Shown: positions 39,358 through 50,979 of the stretch, one piece after another | Position numbering within the stretch: the stretch's first letter is position 1 | How the letters are laid out: every line of letters begins with the position of its first letter | Assembly (NCBI GenBank): GCA_037577475.1 | Contig: CM075197.1 | Span: 11,910,018-11,974,017 of the forward strand | DNA from: Chaunax sp. Z400 | Taxonomy: Eukaryota > Chordata > Actinopteri > Lophiiformes > Chaunacidae | Length of the DNA stretch: 64,000 nt | Reading direction: 5' to 3' | Notes under the pieces: generated by a model | What the model was told of the DNA's origin: nothing | The model's input: only the letters and a program-made list of their open reading frames with translations | The model's database searches: none | Program-made: the position numbers and the translations under genes

Positions 39358-39644
39358 GACTCAAAGAAAACACAAAATGTACATTTTTTTTAAGTCCCCA
39401 GATGCAACTGCAGAACCCTGGGGTGCTTCTTTTTTTAAACCTAGCCAAAAACATTACCTTCTCCTTCATCGTTCCAGTTTTTAAAATCCTGAGTCAAGCG
39501 CCAAAAATAACTGAAGCCATGCCAATGAGTTGGTCATCTAGGCTCTGCGCCTGAGTGTATGAGACATGTGTGGTGTGTGGTTGTTTTGCACAGAGCTGAA
39601 GTTGTTGCGTGTTTGGTTGGGGAGGGGGAGGAGGAACAGTCTGT

Positions 39645-39788
39645 TTAGAAGCATTTGCGGTGGACGATGGAGGGGCCAGACTCATCGTACTCCTGCTTGC
39701 TGATCCACATCTGCTGGAAGGTGGACAGAGAGGCCAGGATGGAACCTCCGATCCATACAGAGTATTTACGCTCAGGTGGTGCAATGAT
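39645..39788 (-). CDS. actb: actb exon 6, coding part (stop codon)
   Basis: 144 coding bases. Opens [20 protein letters not shown] and ends SIVHRKCF then TAA. The acceptor is CCCTGCAG. Confidence 0.97.
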   Translation of the reverse strand: MIAPPERKYSVWIGGSILASLSTFQQMWISKQEYDESGPSIVHRKCF

Positions 39789-41763
39789 CTGCAGGGAGAC
39801 AAGATGGGAAACCCATTAGGATACAAATGAATTCTGTTCATACAATTATCTTAAGACAAAAGCAACTGTTGGCTCTGTAGCAAGTCAACTCACCTTGATC
39901 TTCATGGTGGATGGGGCCAGGGCTGTGATCTCCTTCTGCATCCTGTCAGCAATGCCAGGGTACATGGTGGTACCGCCAGACAGCACAGTGTTGGCATACA
40001 GGTCCTTACGGATGTCAACGTCACACTTCATGATGCTGTTGTAGGTGGTCTCATGGATTCCGCAAGACTCCATACCTGAGAGCAGATGCAAAACATTAGA
40101 AATTTGTGGTCCAAGGTAACATGAGTTTAGTATTCACATGTGAGGCTTAAGTTAGCAAACATACCAAGGAAGGAAGGCTGGAAGAGAGCCTCTGGGCAAC
40201 GGAACCTCTCATTGCCAATGGTGATGACCTGTCCGTCAGGCAGCTCATAGCTCTTCTCCAGGGAAGAGGAGGAGGCAGCAGTGGTCATCTCCAGCTCAAA
40301 GTCCAGGGCGACGTAGCACAGCTTCTCCTTGATGTCACGCACAATTTCCCTCTCGGCTGTGGTGGTGAAGGAGTAGCCACGCTCTGTCAGGATCTTCATG
40401 AGGTAGTCTGTGAGGTCGCGGCCGGCCAAGTCCAGACGCAGGATGGCGTGAGGCAGGGCATAGCCCTCATAGATGGGTACTGTGTGGGTCACACCATCAC
40501 CAGAGTCCATGACGATACCAGTTGTACGACCAGAGGCATACAGAGACAGCACAGCCTGGATGGCAACGTACATGGCGGGGGTGTTGAAGGTCTCGAACAT
40601 GATCTGCAAAATGATAACAGTTCAGTATTCAGAGTCTGAGCAACAACACTTAATACTTCAACTTGAGGCCACTTCACTCACTACATGCATTAGAGTGAGG
40701 CTAATATTGAAGTTAGTAGAAAAGAGGTGCAGAAAGTCAAAATCCCTTCACACTTGTGCATGTCAGATGTCTAATAGTGCTGCTCTACTAACTCAGCTAA
40801 ACAGACAAGTGCAGATAAAGGCACACAGTCAAGAGAGACCTGTTGATGATAGCTCATCTTATAGGAGAAAAGTCCTGGAGGAAAGGAGAGGAATGAGCAA
40901 GTGAGAATGGAATGAAGGAGAACTAAAATAAGGAATGAGGAAACTAGTTGTGTAATCAATATTGGCCATCAGGCCAATATGGGATATGCTAAACTCATTT
41001 TAATAGGGTGTGTACCTGGGTCATCTTCTCCCTGTTTGCTTTGGGGTTAAGGGGGGCCTCTGTGAGCAGGACAGGGTGCTCCTCGGGGGCAACTCTCAGC
41101 TCATTGTAGAAGGTATGATGCCAAATCTTCTCCATGTCATCCCAGTTAGTCACAATACCGTGCTCAATTGGGTACTTTAGGGTCAGGATACCTCTCTTGC
41201 TCTGGGCTTCATCACCAACGTAGCTGTCCTTCTGGCCCATACCCACCATCACACCCTGAACAAAGGATTAGAAATTGTTAAATTTTTTAGCATGATTCTG
41301 CACTAAATTCCAGATCAGAAGATCCAGATCTAGATGCAGCCAAAGCTCTACAGCATGTACTTGGGTACAGCCAACATAACAAGAGGAATAAAGATATAAA
41401 ACTTAAAATTAAAGTGAAGACCTTGCACTACAATTCCATATTGAATGGATAAAGGAATCAAATTGTGTATATGACAAAATCTAATTTGACTGCAAGGCAT
41501 TTCAATAAAGCTCATTTCCTTTCCAACTGGCACTAAAAAAAAGAATTCTAAAGAATCTCAGGTTTATTTGTTAAAATAATTTAACTAGGATGATAAATGT
41601 TACATTTAATAATTTAATTAAAATGTTAAAGTTTCCATACCTGATGCCTGGGGCGACCAACAATGGAGGGGAAGACAGCACGAGGGGCGTCGTCTCCGGC
41701 GAAACCGGCTTTGCACATACCGGATCCGTTGTCAACAACCAGTGCGGCGATTTCATCTTCCAT
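39645..41763 (-). CDS. actb: Cytoplasmic beta-actin (complete, 5 coding exons, 375 aa)
   Basis: Join 41641-41763, 41016-41255, 40165-40603, 39894-40075, 39645-39788: 123+240+439+182+144 = 1,128 bases, 375 residues plus TAA. Exon sizes and phases are those of vertebrate cytoplasmic actins. The product polymerises to F-actin and binds ATP. Visible motifs are the [15 protein letters not shown] start with phosphate loop 1, His73 (methylation site, YPIEHG), MDSGDGVTH (phosphate loop 2) and the C-terminal HRKCF with Cys374. The acidic N-terminus M-E-D-E identifies a cytoplasmic type. Oddities are Leu225 where Gln is usual and Thr228 where Ala or Gly is usual ([13 protein letters not shown]). Expected expression is ubiquitous and serum/SRF-responsive, matching the CArG boxes. 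Teleosts have several cytoplasmic actins, so actb1 versus actb2 is not settled here, although position next to tnrc18 favours the ACTB orthologue. Confidence 0.97.
39894..40075 (-). CDS. actb: actb exon 5
   Basis: 182 bases. Opens [20 protein letters not shown] and ends MKIK. The acceptor is TGCTCTCAG and the donor GTGAGT. Confidence 0.97.
40165..40603 (-). CDS. actb: actb exon 4 (residues 122-267)
   Basis: 439 bases. Opens [20 protein letters not shown] and ends with the first base of a split Gly codon after PSFL. The acceptor is TTTGCAG and the donor GTATGT. Carries the unusual Leu225/Thr228 pair. Confidence 0.97.
40604..41015 (-). other. actb: actb intron 3
   Basis: 412 bases between exons 3 and 4; nothing recognisable. 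Introns 4 (40,076-40,164) and 5 (39,789-39,893) are under 110 bases. Confidence 0.9.
41016..41255 (-). CDS. actb: actb exon 3 (residues 42-121)
   Basis: 240 bases, phase 0 to 0. Opens [20 protein letters not shown] (DNase-I loop) and ends ANREKMTQ. The acceptor is TTGTTCAG and the donor GTACAC. Confidence 0.97.
41256..41640 (-). other. actb: actb intron 2
   Basis: 385 bases, AT-rich; nothing recognisable. Confidence 0.9.
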
Positions 41764-41770
41764 GGCTGAA
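41641..41770 (-). CDS. actb: actb exon 2 (start codon; residues 1-41)
   Basis: The acceptor TTTTTTTCCATCAACAG is just above 41,770; there are seven bases of 5' UTR, then the ATG at 41,763. Ends GRPRHQ before the donor GTATGG. Coding part is 41,641-41,763. Confidence 0.96.
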
Positions 41771-43151
41771 CTGTTGATGGAAAAAAAGTTCCAACATTTG
41801 AGTCTCACATCCTCTTCCCAACACCTGCTTTCACTTCCCGTTAACTAGTCGCAGTTCACAAGATTAACCGCTGGGTGGAGCTCGTGTTCCAACATTCCGA
41901 CAAAGCCAGACAAAAGGAAGTGGCGCTGCATTCTGTTATTACCATATAAGGACATGGTTCGTTTTTGAGCAGCTTTGCGGCTACCGGCGCCATGGCGCGC
42001 GGCCAGAGCACATCAAGAAAAAGAGCCATATGACATTATCAGAGACCCGGCGCCGGCGCGCGACCACTCCCTCCAGTCGCACTACAGTAAACTCCCTCTC
42101 CCTTTGTAACTCAATTAAACTAGTGTTAAAACGCCCCAAAATGCTCCGCTTCAATATCACTGCGTCATACTCAACCGCTTCATTCATTACCTACATCTGA
42201 CGCGACTACATAATTACCAGCAACTCACCATTTATCAAAATCCCTCGCTCCAACCTACAAATACAGGAGACTACAAAAATGGTGCTATAATGAAGTCTTG
42301 TTAGCTCATGAATGAATCAGAAATAACGGACTGACGCGCAATTTCCTGAAAGCCACGCCTATATTATAAGAGTGATAATTTATCATTCACAATTTTCTCA
42401 TCTTGTGACGTAACATTGATATATGAATTCATAAGTAGGTTTATTCAATTAAGCATTAATGCTTTTGAAGGCCTAATTTTCTTGACCGCTTCACGCTTAA
42501 AGGCAGCCTAACAATTTATTCAGATAAAAAGGTGATATCAACTCACCCAAGAAGCGTACAAAAGCGTCTAAGTAAGGATAACCTTGGTTTAAATGCTATC
42601 GTTGCATATTAGAAAGGCTGTATTAGCATGAAGTGGCTAGGCTATGTGCTAAAGTAGGTCACACCCCACCGCATCAGGCGCACAAAGAGCAGCCTGGATC
42701 CAGACGACCTCAAATCAAATGCCTCCTTCAAAATAACCTGCTGGGTTAAGAACTACAAGGAAACCATGGAATACAGCAAATGTTGCAAAACTGCAATGAC
42801 AAACGCAGTTTAAGAAGGACTGTTCACTTACAAGGTATCATTAACCATAAGCCGGCTACTCCCAAAAGCACCTGTGTGCCGCTCGTATAACGGTCTTCAG
42901 TCGTTACCGCTGCATCCATTAAAATCAAGCAGCATTACAGATAAACGTTTCTATCTATTTACGGTTTTACTAATTAATTTGGATTAGCAGTGCATCGGTA
43001 TGTGGCAGGACAAAGAACCTCGTGGTCCGACATTTTTCGCCTTCCAAATGACAAATTGAATAAACAGTTACATTAAAAAGACAAATTAGCTAATGGATTG
43101 GTTGATTTATGTTACTAAAGTTAGAGCCATTGTTGATTTCTGTATCCTTAC
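41771..43151 (-). other. actb: actb intron 1
   Basis: 1.38 kb between non-coding exon 1 and the start-codon exon, as in other vertebrate beta-actin genes. It contains a perfect CArG box (41,942-41,951) and a CG-rich patch (about 41,985-42,065). The rest shows nothing named. Confidence 0.8.
41942..41951 (-). promoter_or_regulatory. actb: Intronic CArG box (SRF site)
   Basis: CCATATAAGG (minus strand CCTTATATGG) matches CC(A/T)6GG exactly. Vertebrate beta-actin intron 1 is known to carry an SRF-dependent enhancer with such a site. Confidence 0.8.
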
Positions 43152-43240
43152 CTTTGGGTGGGGGGCTTTTCGCTTTAAGGGAACCGGTTTCAGGCAAATG
43201 ATATCCCGCACGAGCTGCGTGTGACGACGCTCAGAGTGAA
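43152..43240 (-). other. actb: actb non-coding exon 1 (5' UTR), 5' end approximate
   Basis: Ends CCACCCAAAG before the donor GTAAGG at 43,151. The 5' end is placed about 30 bases downstream of the TATA box. Contains GAAACCGGTTCCCTTAAAG. Confidence 0.7.
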
Positions 43241-43263
43241 TCCGTTGGCTGCGGGCGCATGCG

Positions 43264-43270
43264 TTTTATA
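43264..43270 (-). promoter_or_regulatory. actb: actb TATA box
   Basis: TATAAAA on the minus strand in the context GAAGTATAAAACGCATGC, about 30 bases upstream of the predicted start. Confidence 0.8.
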
Positions 43271-43293
43271 CTTCGTCAGCTGCCCGGCTCTAT

Positions 43294-43303
43294 CCATAAA
43301 AGG
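43294..43303 (-). promoter_or_regulatory. actb: actb promoter CArG box
   Basis: CCATAAAAGG (minus CCTTTTATGG), between the CCAAT and TATA boxes as in known beta-actin promoters. Binds SRF in the family. Confidence 0.8.
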
Positions 43304-43328
43304 TAAACTTTCGGAATTGCGCCCTCTG

Positions 43329-43333
43329 ATTGG
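43329..43333 (-). promoter_or_regulatory. actb: actb CCAAT box
   Basis: ATTGG on + (GACCAATCAGAGG on minus), 26 bases beyond the CArG box: the expected NF-Y site. Confidence 0.75.
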
Positions 43334-43339
43334 TCCAGC

Positions 43340-46310
43340 ATCATGCACTGGGGCACGTCGCGTGCACACTGGTGCGCTGGGCGCTCGCGATTTGAGAGAG
43401 AGAAAGAGGGAGAGAGTGAGGGGGGCGATAATAGCAAAGGATTGGAGAAAATGGAAGGGACGGGACTGATGTTGTGAGGCCTAGTAAGCTTAATCTCTTG
43501 ATATCCTGTTTTATACTCTGGATAATTGATGTATAAACTTTCACAAAGGTGGAAATGTCTTCCTTGCACCTGTTCTGATCAGTACGTGCACATACTTAAA
43601 GGATAACAGAGCAGTGCACCAAGGACTCCTCCCTATAAACGCTGCAAAGACCTAAGACTGTCCAGAATGTCCCCTCTCCCAGATCTTCTTTTTATTTTAC
43701 CATTTGGTATCTCAGAAATTACAGAGAGAGGGTGGGGGTGATGCTGATGTCACCATCCACTCTATTGTAAACTCAGTGGGACTACACTGCACTGCATCAC
43801 CAGGTCAAACACATGACATACATAACACACACAGGGTGGAGGAGCTGCCCTGCCACAGGCTGGGGAAAGACAGATTATGTAGGCCACCCTCTCCCCATAC
43901 TGTTTGCTGGTAACATTCATTTATTTATTAAGTATTTGTGCTTAGTGGCTACATGGTCTCGTGAATATCTTTTCACCGGCTACTGGCTCCCTTTTGGCCG
44001 GAGGTTCAATGGTTTAACAAAGGTGTGTCGTGTCGGGAGAGGATGAGATTTGTCAGCATTTTCTGATTTTATGCTGCTTGCAGTACACTAGATGTAGTGA
44101 GATAATATGTTATAATTCCCCAAAGAATGTTTCAGATGCTGTTAAGACCCTGTTTAATCATGTTGAAAACACCATAGGCATTTTATACTGCTTAATTATT
44201 CAAACCTCATTGGTTTACCTTTTTAACCTGCTCTCATTCACCATTGTTCAATAAAACACATTTTAGGCTAGTCATGGGCCCACAGGTTAAAAAATTGCAT
44301 TCCTGATTTACAACCATACTAAGGTCCTTTTCCCAAGTATGAATTAATGGCACCCCACCTGTAAGAACTTTCCTTGCTTCACTCCTGTAAATTTCTTTTT
44401 TTTCTTTTACCCCTCTTTTACCCCTATCGCCCCTCTGTCCTCCACTCTTGTTGGATGGCCTTCTGGATGGCCTCACTGTGACCACTTATACATACACCAA
44501 CTTCTCTTCCTCCTCTACCACTTCCCCTTCCTGTCTCAGTTGCGTCAGCACATGTGTATCTATTTTTTCCTCTCTTTCTTCACTTCATGCTCTTGACTTT
44601 AAATGGAAATGATTGTTGTTCTCACATGGTTATGTGACTCCTTTCAATTAGCTCCAACTCTGACCATGCAGTGTGAAGCAGCACTCATTTAATACACAGA
44701 AAAGATGACGATGGCTGGTGTAAGATCCCTATAACCCTGCAGATTCTGAAGGGTTACTCAGCACATTTCAGTTTTTACAGGCCATTTTTACAAACATGGT
44801 TAAATTCCAGCCAAGCTCGCAGACTTAAATAGCTGTTCAATGGTGATAAAAAAAATCACAGCTAGACTTGTCAATTCACAGAGTTTTGACTTTCGTGAAA
44901 GACTCTCTGTGCAGTCTGATATAGATGGTGTTAGAGGGTTTTCCAGATGGAAGGAAGAGTATTTAAGGGGATCATAGGTCTACTGGGCCCACTTACTGAT
45001 TTACAGGCCTTAAATCTCATCATTAAAGGTTCAATCACAAACCTTGTTTGTCCCTGTCTGACTCATGTCAGCTTGAAACTCATCGGTTCATTTCTATTCA
45101 TGATACATTTAAATCCATCATAAATTTCTGTCATGCAGGCGTATGAAAAAGGTGGGTCCAGGTTACGATGACTGTATCTCCAGGTTGATGCTGTGCCGGT
45201 GTAAACAGGGATTGGCTAGAAAATATTTAATCTGGCCTCAAGGGAGTGCCTCTCAAGTTCACAGTGTGTATTTCAATATGTTTTGCACATTCATGAGTGA
45301 GTCTGCCATTGTTCAGGCTCTGCTTTGATTCAGGTGAAAAAACATTTTATGGCATGACATATTCTTCTTAATTTACCTCTGGATAAAGAGTTTAAGTTTC
45401 TTGATTTATCACTTTGTTAAATCAGTTGTCAGTCAGCTTAGGTAAGCAGGATTTTGGACATATGTATGTGTGTGTAGGGACTACTGGTAGTGAGAGGTGT
45501 CTGGTTAAGTGGGGTGTTGTCAACAATCTTCAGCGGGAATTTCTACTATCCAAGTGCTTGGAATACTGTCCCTGGAAAACTCCTCTCATGTGTCATAACA
45601 CCGTGTGTATTTACACCCTGGATGCCAGTGAAATGCAGGCTCTCTGAACCTGAACTGTGTTGCCAAGTTTCTCAGTGCAAAAGAGCCACCTAATGATTTT
45701 TTCATCCACACAGTAGTTTATACACAAGCACTTGAGGTGTTGTGTATTATGCCTATCACTATGAGCCGTGGTTGTCCAAATAGACCACTTGTCAAACTAA
45801 GTGACACTATAACGAGAGCAACAAGTAGAAGGTTTGGTTTTAAACCTGTCATATAGTCGCGGAGAGTTAGGGAGGTCCTGAAAATGACTGTAATTGTAAC
45901 TCCTGGACCCTCTGACAAAACACCTTGTCTGTATGTTTCTAAATGAAGCTGTTCAGCGGCCTGACTGAGTGGCCACCAGTGGAAGCCAATGTGGGGCCAG
46001 AGTCAGTCGGTACAAAGGTTTTCAGCCAGCTGAATTGTTAAGCTTTCAATACACGTTGTTACCACTCATTTATTTTTCTGTATGGTATACAGGAGGCCGA
46101 GGGCTCAACCAGAAATATCACAACTCACACATGTCACTGGTCGGTATAGTACTGATGTGGATTGTAAACAGTTGTGATCTACAGTGCTCTGGTGAGGGAA
46201 ATCGCCTTCATTTGTCTTATTGGCTTCACATTCTTGTCAGAGTGACTCAGCTAGGACCTTTGCATTTGAAGGCCACACCGTACAAAGAGCTTTTATTGCG
46301 TCCGTCAAAG
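43340..46310. other. actb upstream intergenic DNA
   Basis: A GA-rich patch at 43,395-43,425, otherwise no recognisable gene, RNA or repeat up to 46,310. Confidence 0.6.
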
Positions 46311-46319
46311 GAGGTAATG

Positions 46320-46775
46320 TTTTTGCTAGCATTGGTTTGTCTGTTTGTCTATCTGTCTTTTAACAGGATTACGCAAGAACTGCTTGAAGGATTTTCCAGA
46401 AACTTGGTAGGAGGGTTGGACATACTCTACGAGAGGGAAGAAATCATCACAATTTGGAGCAGATCTCGATACAGCGGTGGATACAGGGGATATTTTCATT
46501 GCGAGACAGGGCACGGATCATCCTGATGAAACTGGGTGGAAGGGTGGGGCTTGTGCCATGGAGGAAATCATCCATTTTGGAGTGTATCTGAATAAAGGGA
46601 CGTCAAGCTAAAAATGATAACAATGTAATTCCATATTCTAAGGGTATGTTTTCATGGTCAAGGACTCATTCTATTAGGGTCAAACTATCAAAGGGCTATT
46701 GCTTTTAGGTGCAATGTCATAATGGAGAAACTGAGCTGCCTTGGTGGAGGTTTGCTCTCTCTGAGTGCTGTCAGG
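46320..46775 (+). repeat. Dispersed fish repeat ('aggattacgcaaaaact' family), fullest copy
   Basis: Contains 'AACAGGATTACGCAAGAACT', 'AATTTGGAGCAGATCTCGAT', 'TTGCGAGACAGGGCACGG' and the family end 'TTGGTGGAGGTTTGCTCTCT' plus CTGAGTGC. The 185-codon + frame at 45,969-46,526 runs into this repeat and is not a gene. Confidence 0.65.
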
Positions 46776-46984
46776 TTGGGGCCACTTTTCCAACAAAAGT
46801 GTTTTCCACAGTGTAATAATTTATCACCTTATTTAAATCATTCGTCTGTTTTTTTTGAGTTTTTTTTGGCAGGAAGCATGTTCTGTCTACAGTGCATCAA
46901 GGGAAACTTTGGTTACTGTGTTGCCAAGAATAACACGAAAAGATTGATTCCACTATCAAGTCTGTATGGTTTACAGCTACTGTT

Positions 46985-47345
46985 AGCTTAGTTTAGCTTC
47001 TTACAAAGACTGGAAACAGACAGAAACAGCAAGCCTGGCCACACTCAAAGGTACAGTAGCAATATCCACCTACCAACATCAATCATGGCCACACGTTAAC
47101 ATGATATATCTTTCTTGTTTGTACTAAACTGAACAATTTTTTGTACAACACCAGTTCACAGTTGGCAACCGTAGGAGAGCGACAGATTTATAGTAAACTT
47201 CAGAGGTGATGATTTTTACCAGACAGGTTTTATTATTTAATAAAGCCAAGCTAGACGTTTCCCTTTATGCCAAGCTAAGCTAACCTGTTCATAGCTGTAG
47301 CTTACAGACATGATCATGCTCATCTTCTCATCCAACGTATAATAA
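46985..47345. repeat. Dispersed fish repeat ('TTTATGCTAAGCTAAGCTAA' family)
   Basis: Holds 'CTTACAAAGACTGGAAACAG', 'AGCAAGCCTGGCCACACTCA', 'TTTATGCCAAGCTAAGCTAA' and 'GTAGCTTACAGACATGATCA', all pieces of a common percomorph element. Confidence 0.55.
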
Positions 47346-48540
47346 CGTGACATGTATCAGGGAATAAATGTGACAACAAGTACGATGTGTGTCCAGTTGT
47401 TGTAGTACATTGCAGCTATCCATTATTAAAGCATTATGTGTTTAGCACCTGCAGCAGCCTTGGTTTATATATCGCATGACTGAAGTCAGGTATTACCATT
47501 GCCATGTGATCAGTAAATCATTAACCCATTGACCACTGCAGCACATGTGTTTATGTGTATGTATGTGTCATTCAAAGTTCAAAGAACTTCAAATGACAGC
47601 AGCTAATCATAAACAAATGCTATCTGTGATGACACTGCAAATATGAGTGTTTCAGACCTCAGAGATAAGCTTTACATGGATATATGATCTCAGTGAATGC
47701 ATACATGTAGGACGGTGTGTGAGAGTGTTTTCAGAGAGTCAAACTTCTCGCCACCCAAAAATCTCAACTATACGAAACCAATTCTCATTTTAATGGCATA
47801 AACATGCACTCACAGCCTGTCTGTGGAGTCTCAATGTTAACCAGTGAATTGATGCTGTTGTGACACACTCGTGTGACGTCATTAGATTTTTTTCTTCAAA
47901 TAAGGTAACCAGCCAGCAGCTGCCCCACAGAACAAACAGTCTGTTCTGCAGCATTGCCACTCCCTACGCTACCAAACCCATCCCACCACGACTTCCTGTT
48001 CCTCTAATGAGTAAAGATGCCGCAAGTTTCTCTGTGCTGTCAACCTAAGAAGGCAATCATTGACAAATTTCCTCTTCTTATCTCCCCTGCATCTACATTT
48101 ATGGTGTCTCCTCATCTTCTTCTTTCTCTCACTCTTATCATAAGAATCCTTTAATATTTTATACCCTTTAACAAGGGTATTTTGGTGTGTGTGTGTTTTT
48201 GCGTGCTTGTGGGGGAGGGGAGGGAACCATGAAACCTAATGGGTAAAGCTGGCCATAGAGAGTGGACATGAATACTGTATCTATTATCCACACACACACA
48301 CACACAGAGTTTCACATCAGCTGCCTTGAGTCTAACTGCAACTAGACTGCAAGGCTGCAGCTCAATACAAAAAACATTAGTCGCAATTAGTTTAGTGAGG
48401 TTGAAATTTAAAGGCCTGGAAATGTGGACATGAGTGGAGTAAAGATATAGATGGAGACAAAAGAGGAAGATGATGGGAAATATGAAGCGTCATCTTGGAA
48501 ATGCATCGCTTGTGTCACATTCAGGAGTTTCATTCTTGCA
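47346..48540. other. Intergenic, short CA run only
   Basis: (CA) run at 48,289-48,306; nothing else recognisable. Confidence 0.6.
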
Positions 48541-48550
48541 TCACTATATA

Positions 48551-48628
48551 CACTACCAGTCAAAAATTTGGACACAGTTTCCCATTCAAGTGGATGGGAA
48601 ACTGTGTCCAAACTATTGACTGGTACTG
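48551..48628. mobile_element. 78-base palindromic MITE made of two Tc1-like termini
   Basis: CACTACCAGTCAAAAATTTG..CCCATTCAA is followed after a few bases by its near-exact inverse ending TTGACTGGTACTG. TA dinucleotides flank both sides (48,549-48,550 and 48,629-48,630), as for Tc1/mariner insertion. The arm sequence resembles a widespread fish Tc1 terminal repeat ('CAGTCAAAAGTTTGGACAC'). Confidence 0.85.
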
Positions 48629-48639
48629 TATAAAAGCAT

Positions 48640-48995
48640 AGGTCAACCTGAATGTTGGAAATTTCTCTTTCAGACTAAGAGCTGAAAAAGTCTGAGCGAA
48701 TACTTTTTAACATTTTAGAAAAGTTACAACTTTGCTCTCTTGTGGAAAGTTAGATGAGAAGAATGATACCATTCTCTGTTGCTCTATGGCCAGCAGCAGA
48801 TTAGCTTAGCATAGTACAATGATCATAAATGGGTGGGGGGAAAAATGCCGACCACCACATCTAAAGCTCTCTAATTAACAGGTTATATATTGTTTCTTTA
48901 ATCCGTACAAAAAACAAACTGTAAAAATAACAAGTGAGTGTTTTTTGGAAGGATGATTTTTCATAGGATTATTGTTGTGTTCATGGTAAACTTGG
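48640..48995 (-). repeat. Dispersed fish repeat, first half of a split copy
   Basis: Contains 'GGCCAGCAGCAGATTAGCTT', 'CTAAAGCTCTCTAATTAACA' and 'TTAATCCGTACAAAAAACAA', parts of the same family as 46,985-47,345. Confidence 0.55.
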
Positions 48996-49559
48996 TAAAC
49001 CCAATGTGGGAATTTCTGACCACACCAAAAATCGTGCGTTCACATGATCAACTTGGAAATAACAATATGGACGTCTTAATGATTGGCCATATCAATAAGC
49101 CAATCATCTTAATATCAATAAAGCTCTGGTAGACTAGTGGGGAAAATATCAATTACTACACGTCTTTGTGCAAATTGTAATGCTGGCATCTTTACTAATA
49201 CAGTATATTAAGGATGCAAACATATCACATACAATCATAAATGGCTTGTCAGCATCAATTAAATAGCATTTGTAATATTACTGTAGCCAGGTAAAATGGA
49301 GGACGCCGTGATTATGACGTCGATTTGGTTAAAACAGGGTACTGAATTAAGGCATGAGTTTCAGAGCAAAAAATCCAACCTGACGATGCATTCAAATCCT
49401 TTTGTCCCCATCAAAGCTTGTAATTGCCCACTTTCTGATGTGTCATGGATGCAGCATATTGCCTGGCCAGGCACAGAAACTTCCTTGGAGCTAGCCAATT
49501 GTTAAGAGTCAAGAAATACTAATATAATAAGAAATAATAAAATAATAGCACATGATCCC

Positions 49560-49770
49560 TGTTAAAGGACAACTTGTCATACAAACAAGACTGAACATGT
49601 TAACTGGTGTCTTTTGTTCGCTGCAGACAGAGTCAGGCTGGCTTTCTCTGCCTGTTCCCAGTCTTTATGCTAAACTATGCTAAGTGGCTGCTAGCTGTAG
49701 TCATATATGTAATAGATAAATACATCCAAGACTCAGAACAGTCTAAATGTCATACTTTGAGGGCCATAGT
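49560..49770 (+). repeat. Dispersed fish repeat, second piece
   Basis: Contains 'CGCTGCAGACAGAGTCAGGC' and 'CCCAGTCTTTATGCTAAACT', then 'GGCTGCTAGCTGTAG', other parts of the family. The 49,000-49,560 stretch between has nothing recognisable. Confidence 0.6.
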
Positions 49771-50163
49771 ATTGAACCTGCACTTAAAAAGCGTATTTAA
49801 CTTGTGACGCAGTAGCTTATTTTTTCCACTTCTCTCTCCCTTTTCATCTTTCCTCATTCATCCATTCTCCCATCATGCTCAGCATTTCCTTGCACCCTCT
49901 CTTTCTCTGTTGTCTTCGTCGCCTGTTGAGCCTGTTTAAAAGTGACTGACTGACCAATTGTTTGCCATCTGTGTCTGGTCATCGTTTCAGAGAGGGAAGC
50001 CCCATTCACTGCTCTCCCCTCACCCCCTTTCTGCCTCACCCCCTCCTTGCTCTGTGCTCCTCCCTTTCTAGTGATACAGCCAATAGATTAGTTGTCTGCA
50101 GCGTCATTGATCCCTGGGTCGCTGTGGTGACAGTCAGACTCCAAGGAACAGTCCAGTGACCAG

Positions 50164-50164
<1 letters not shown>

Positions 50165-50216
<52 letters not shown>
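50165..50216 (+). repeat. (TG)26 microsatellite
   Basis: Uninterrupted TG run. Confidence 0.95.
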
Positions 50217-50220
<4 letters not shown>

Positions 50221-50979
50221 GCCTGCCAGCTGGCCTGTTAGTGCTCCGATTGGATTAGCTTCCCATTTACGGCCCAAATGGATCCTTAACTCCAACCCCC
50301 ACTTCTTACACACAGACACACACACACACAGTTTATAGGCCACACCCCATCCTGGCCAGTATCTTATGTCATTCATCAAACTTCACACAATATAAAACTC
50401 GCTGTCATTCTCTTTGCTTAGAAAAATAATTCACAACTCTTTTTTGTATGTGTTTTGTCCTCAGATGTGTCCATCCACAGCAACATGAGTATTTAGATTA
50501 CAAAGCACATATTGTTACGAGGATGAAACACACTTTTCGTTGACTAACAGGTTTGGCATTTCCTCTTATAAATCCGTGTCACAACTCATGCTGGTCTCAC
50601 TTCAGCTAGCTGGCTGGAGCTCTAAAACAAATGTGATTAGTTAGTGCGGGCTACACACAAATACCAAACGTCTTCCACTAATAATCAATCTAAATCTAAA
50701 GATGCATTGATGAATCTCTCTGCTCTTTGAAAATCATGTGATTATTTCAGGAAAATCTGATCGAGAGCTTGAAATCTATATGACCCAGTTTTCAGACTTC
50801 TATATAGTGGTTGAACTAATCTAATAACCACATGCAGTGTTTGAAGCTTAATGTTTTTTCTCTTCATCGTGATCACACACATGGCCATCCGTCTTCTCTT
50901 CTTCTTCTCCTCTACTTCCTCTACATCCACCTCCTCCTGGTGTTCTGTCCTCTCATTGGCCAAAGGTAGCGACTGAGGT

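Larger units (their letters stand above)
38985..39644 (-). other. actb: actb 3' UTR
   Basis: Runs from the TAA at 39,645-39,647 to a poly(A) signal at 39,001-39,006. At about 39,480-39,535 it holds the block read on the minus strand as GGCATGGCTTCAGTTATTTT, GGCGCTTGACTCAGGATTTT and AAAAACTGGAACG. This is the deeply conserved beta-actin 3' UTR element and confirms the orthology. An imperfect 28/32-base tandem duplication lies at 39,292-39,357. Confidence 0.85.

Noticed and set aside
40448..40904. Plus-strand frames across actb exon 4
   Set aside because: Antisense shadows of the highly constrained actin exon.
45969..46526. 185-codon plus-strand frame
   Set aside because: Runs into a dispersed repeat (46,320-46,775), with no recognisable domain and no splice or promoter context.
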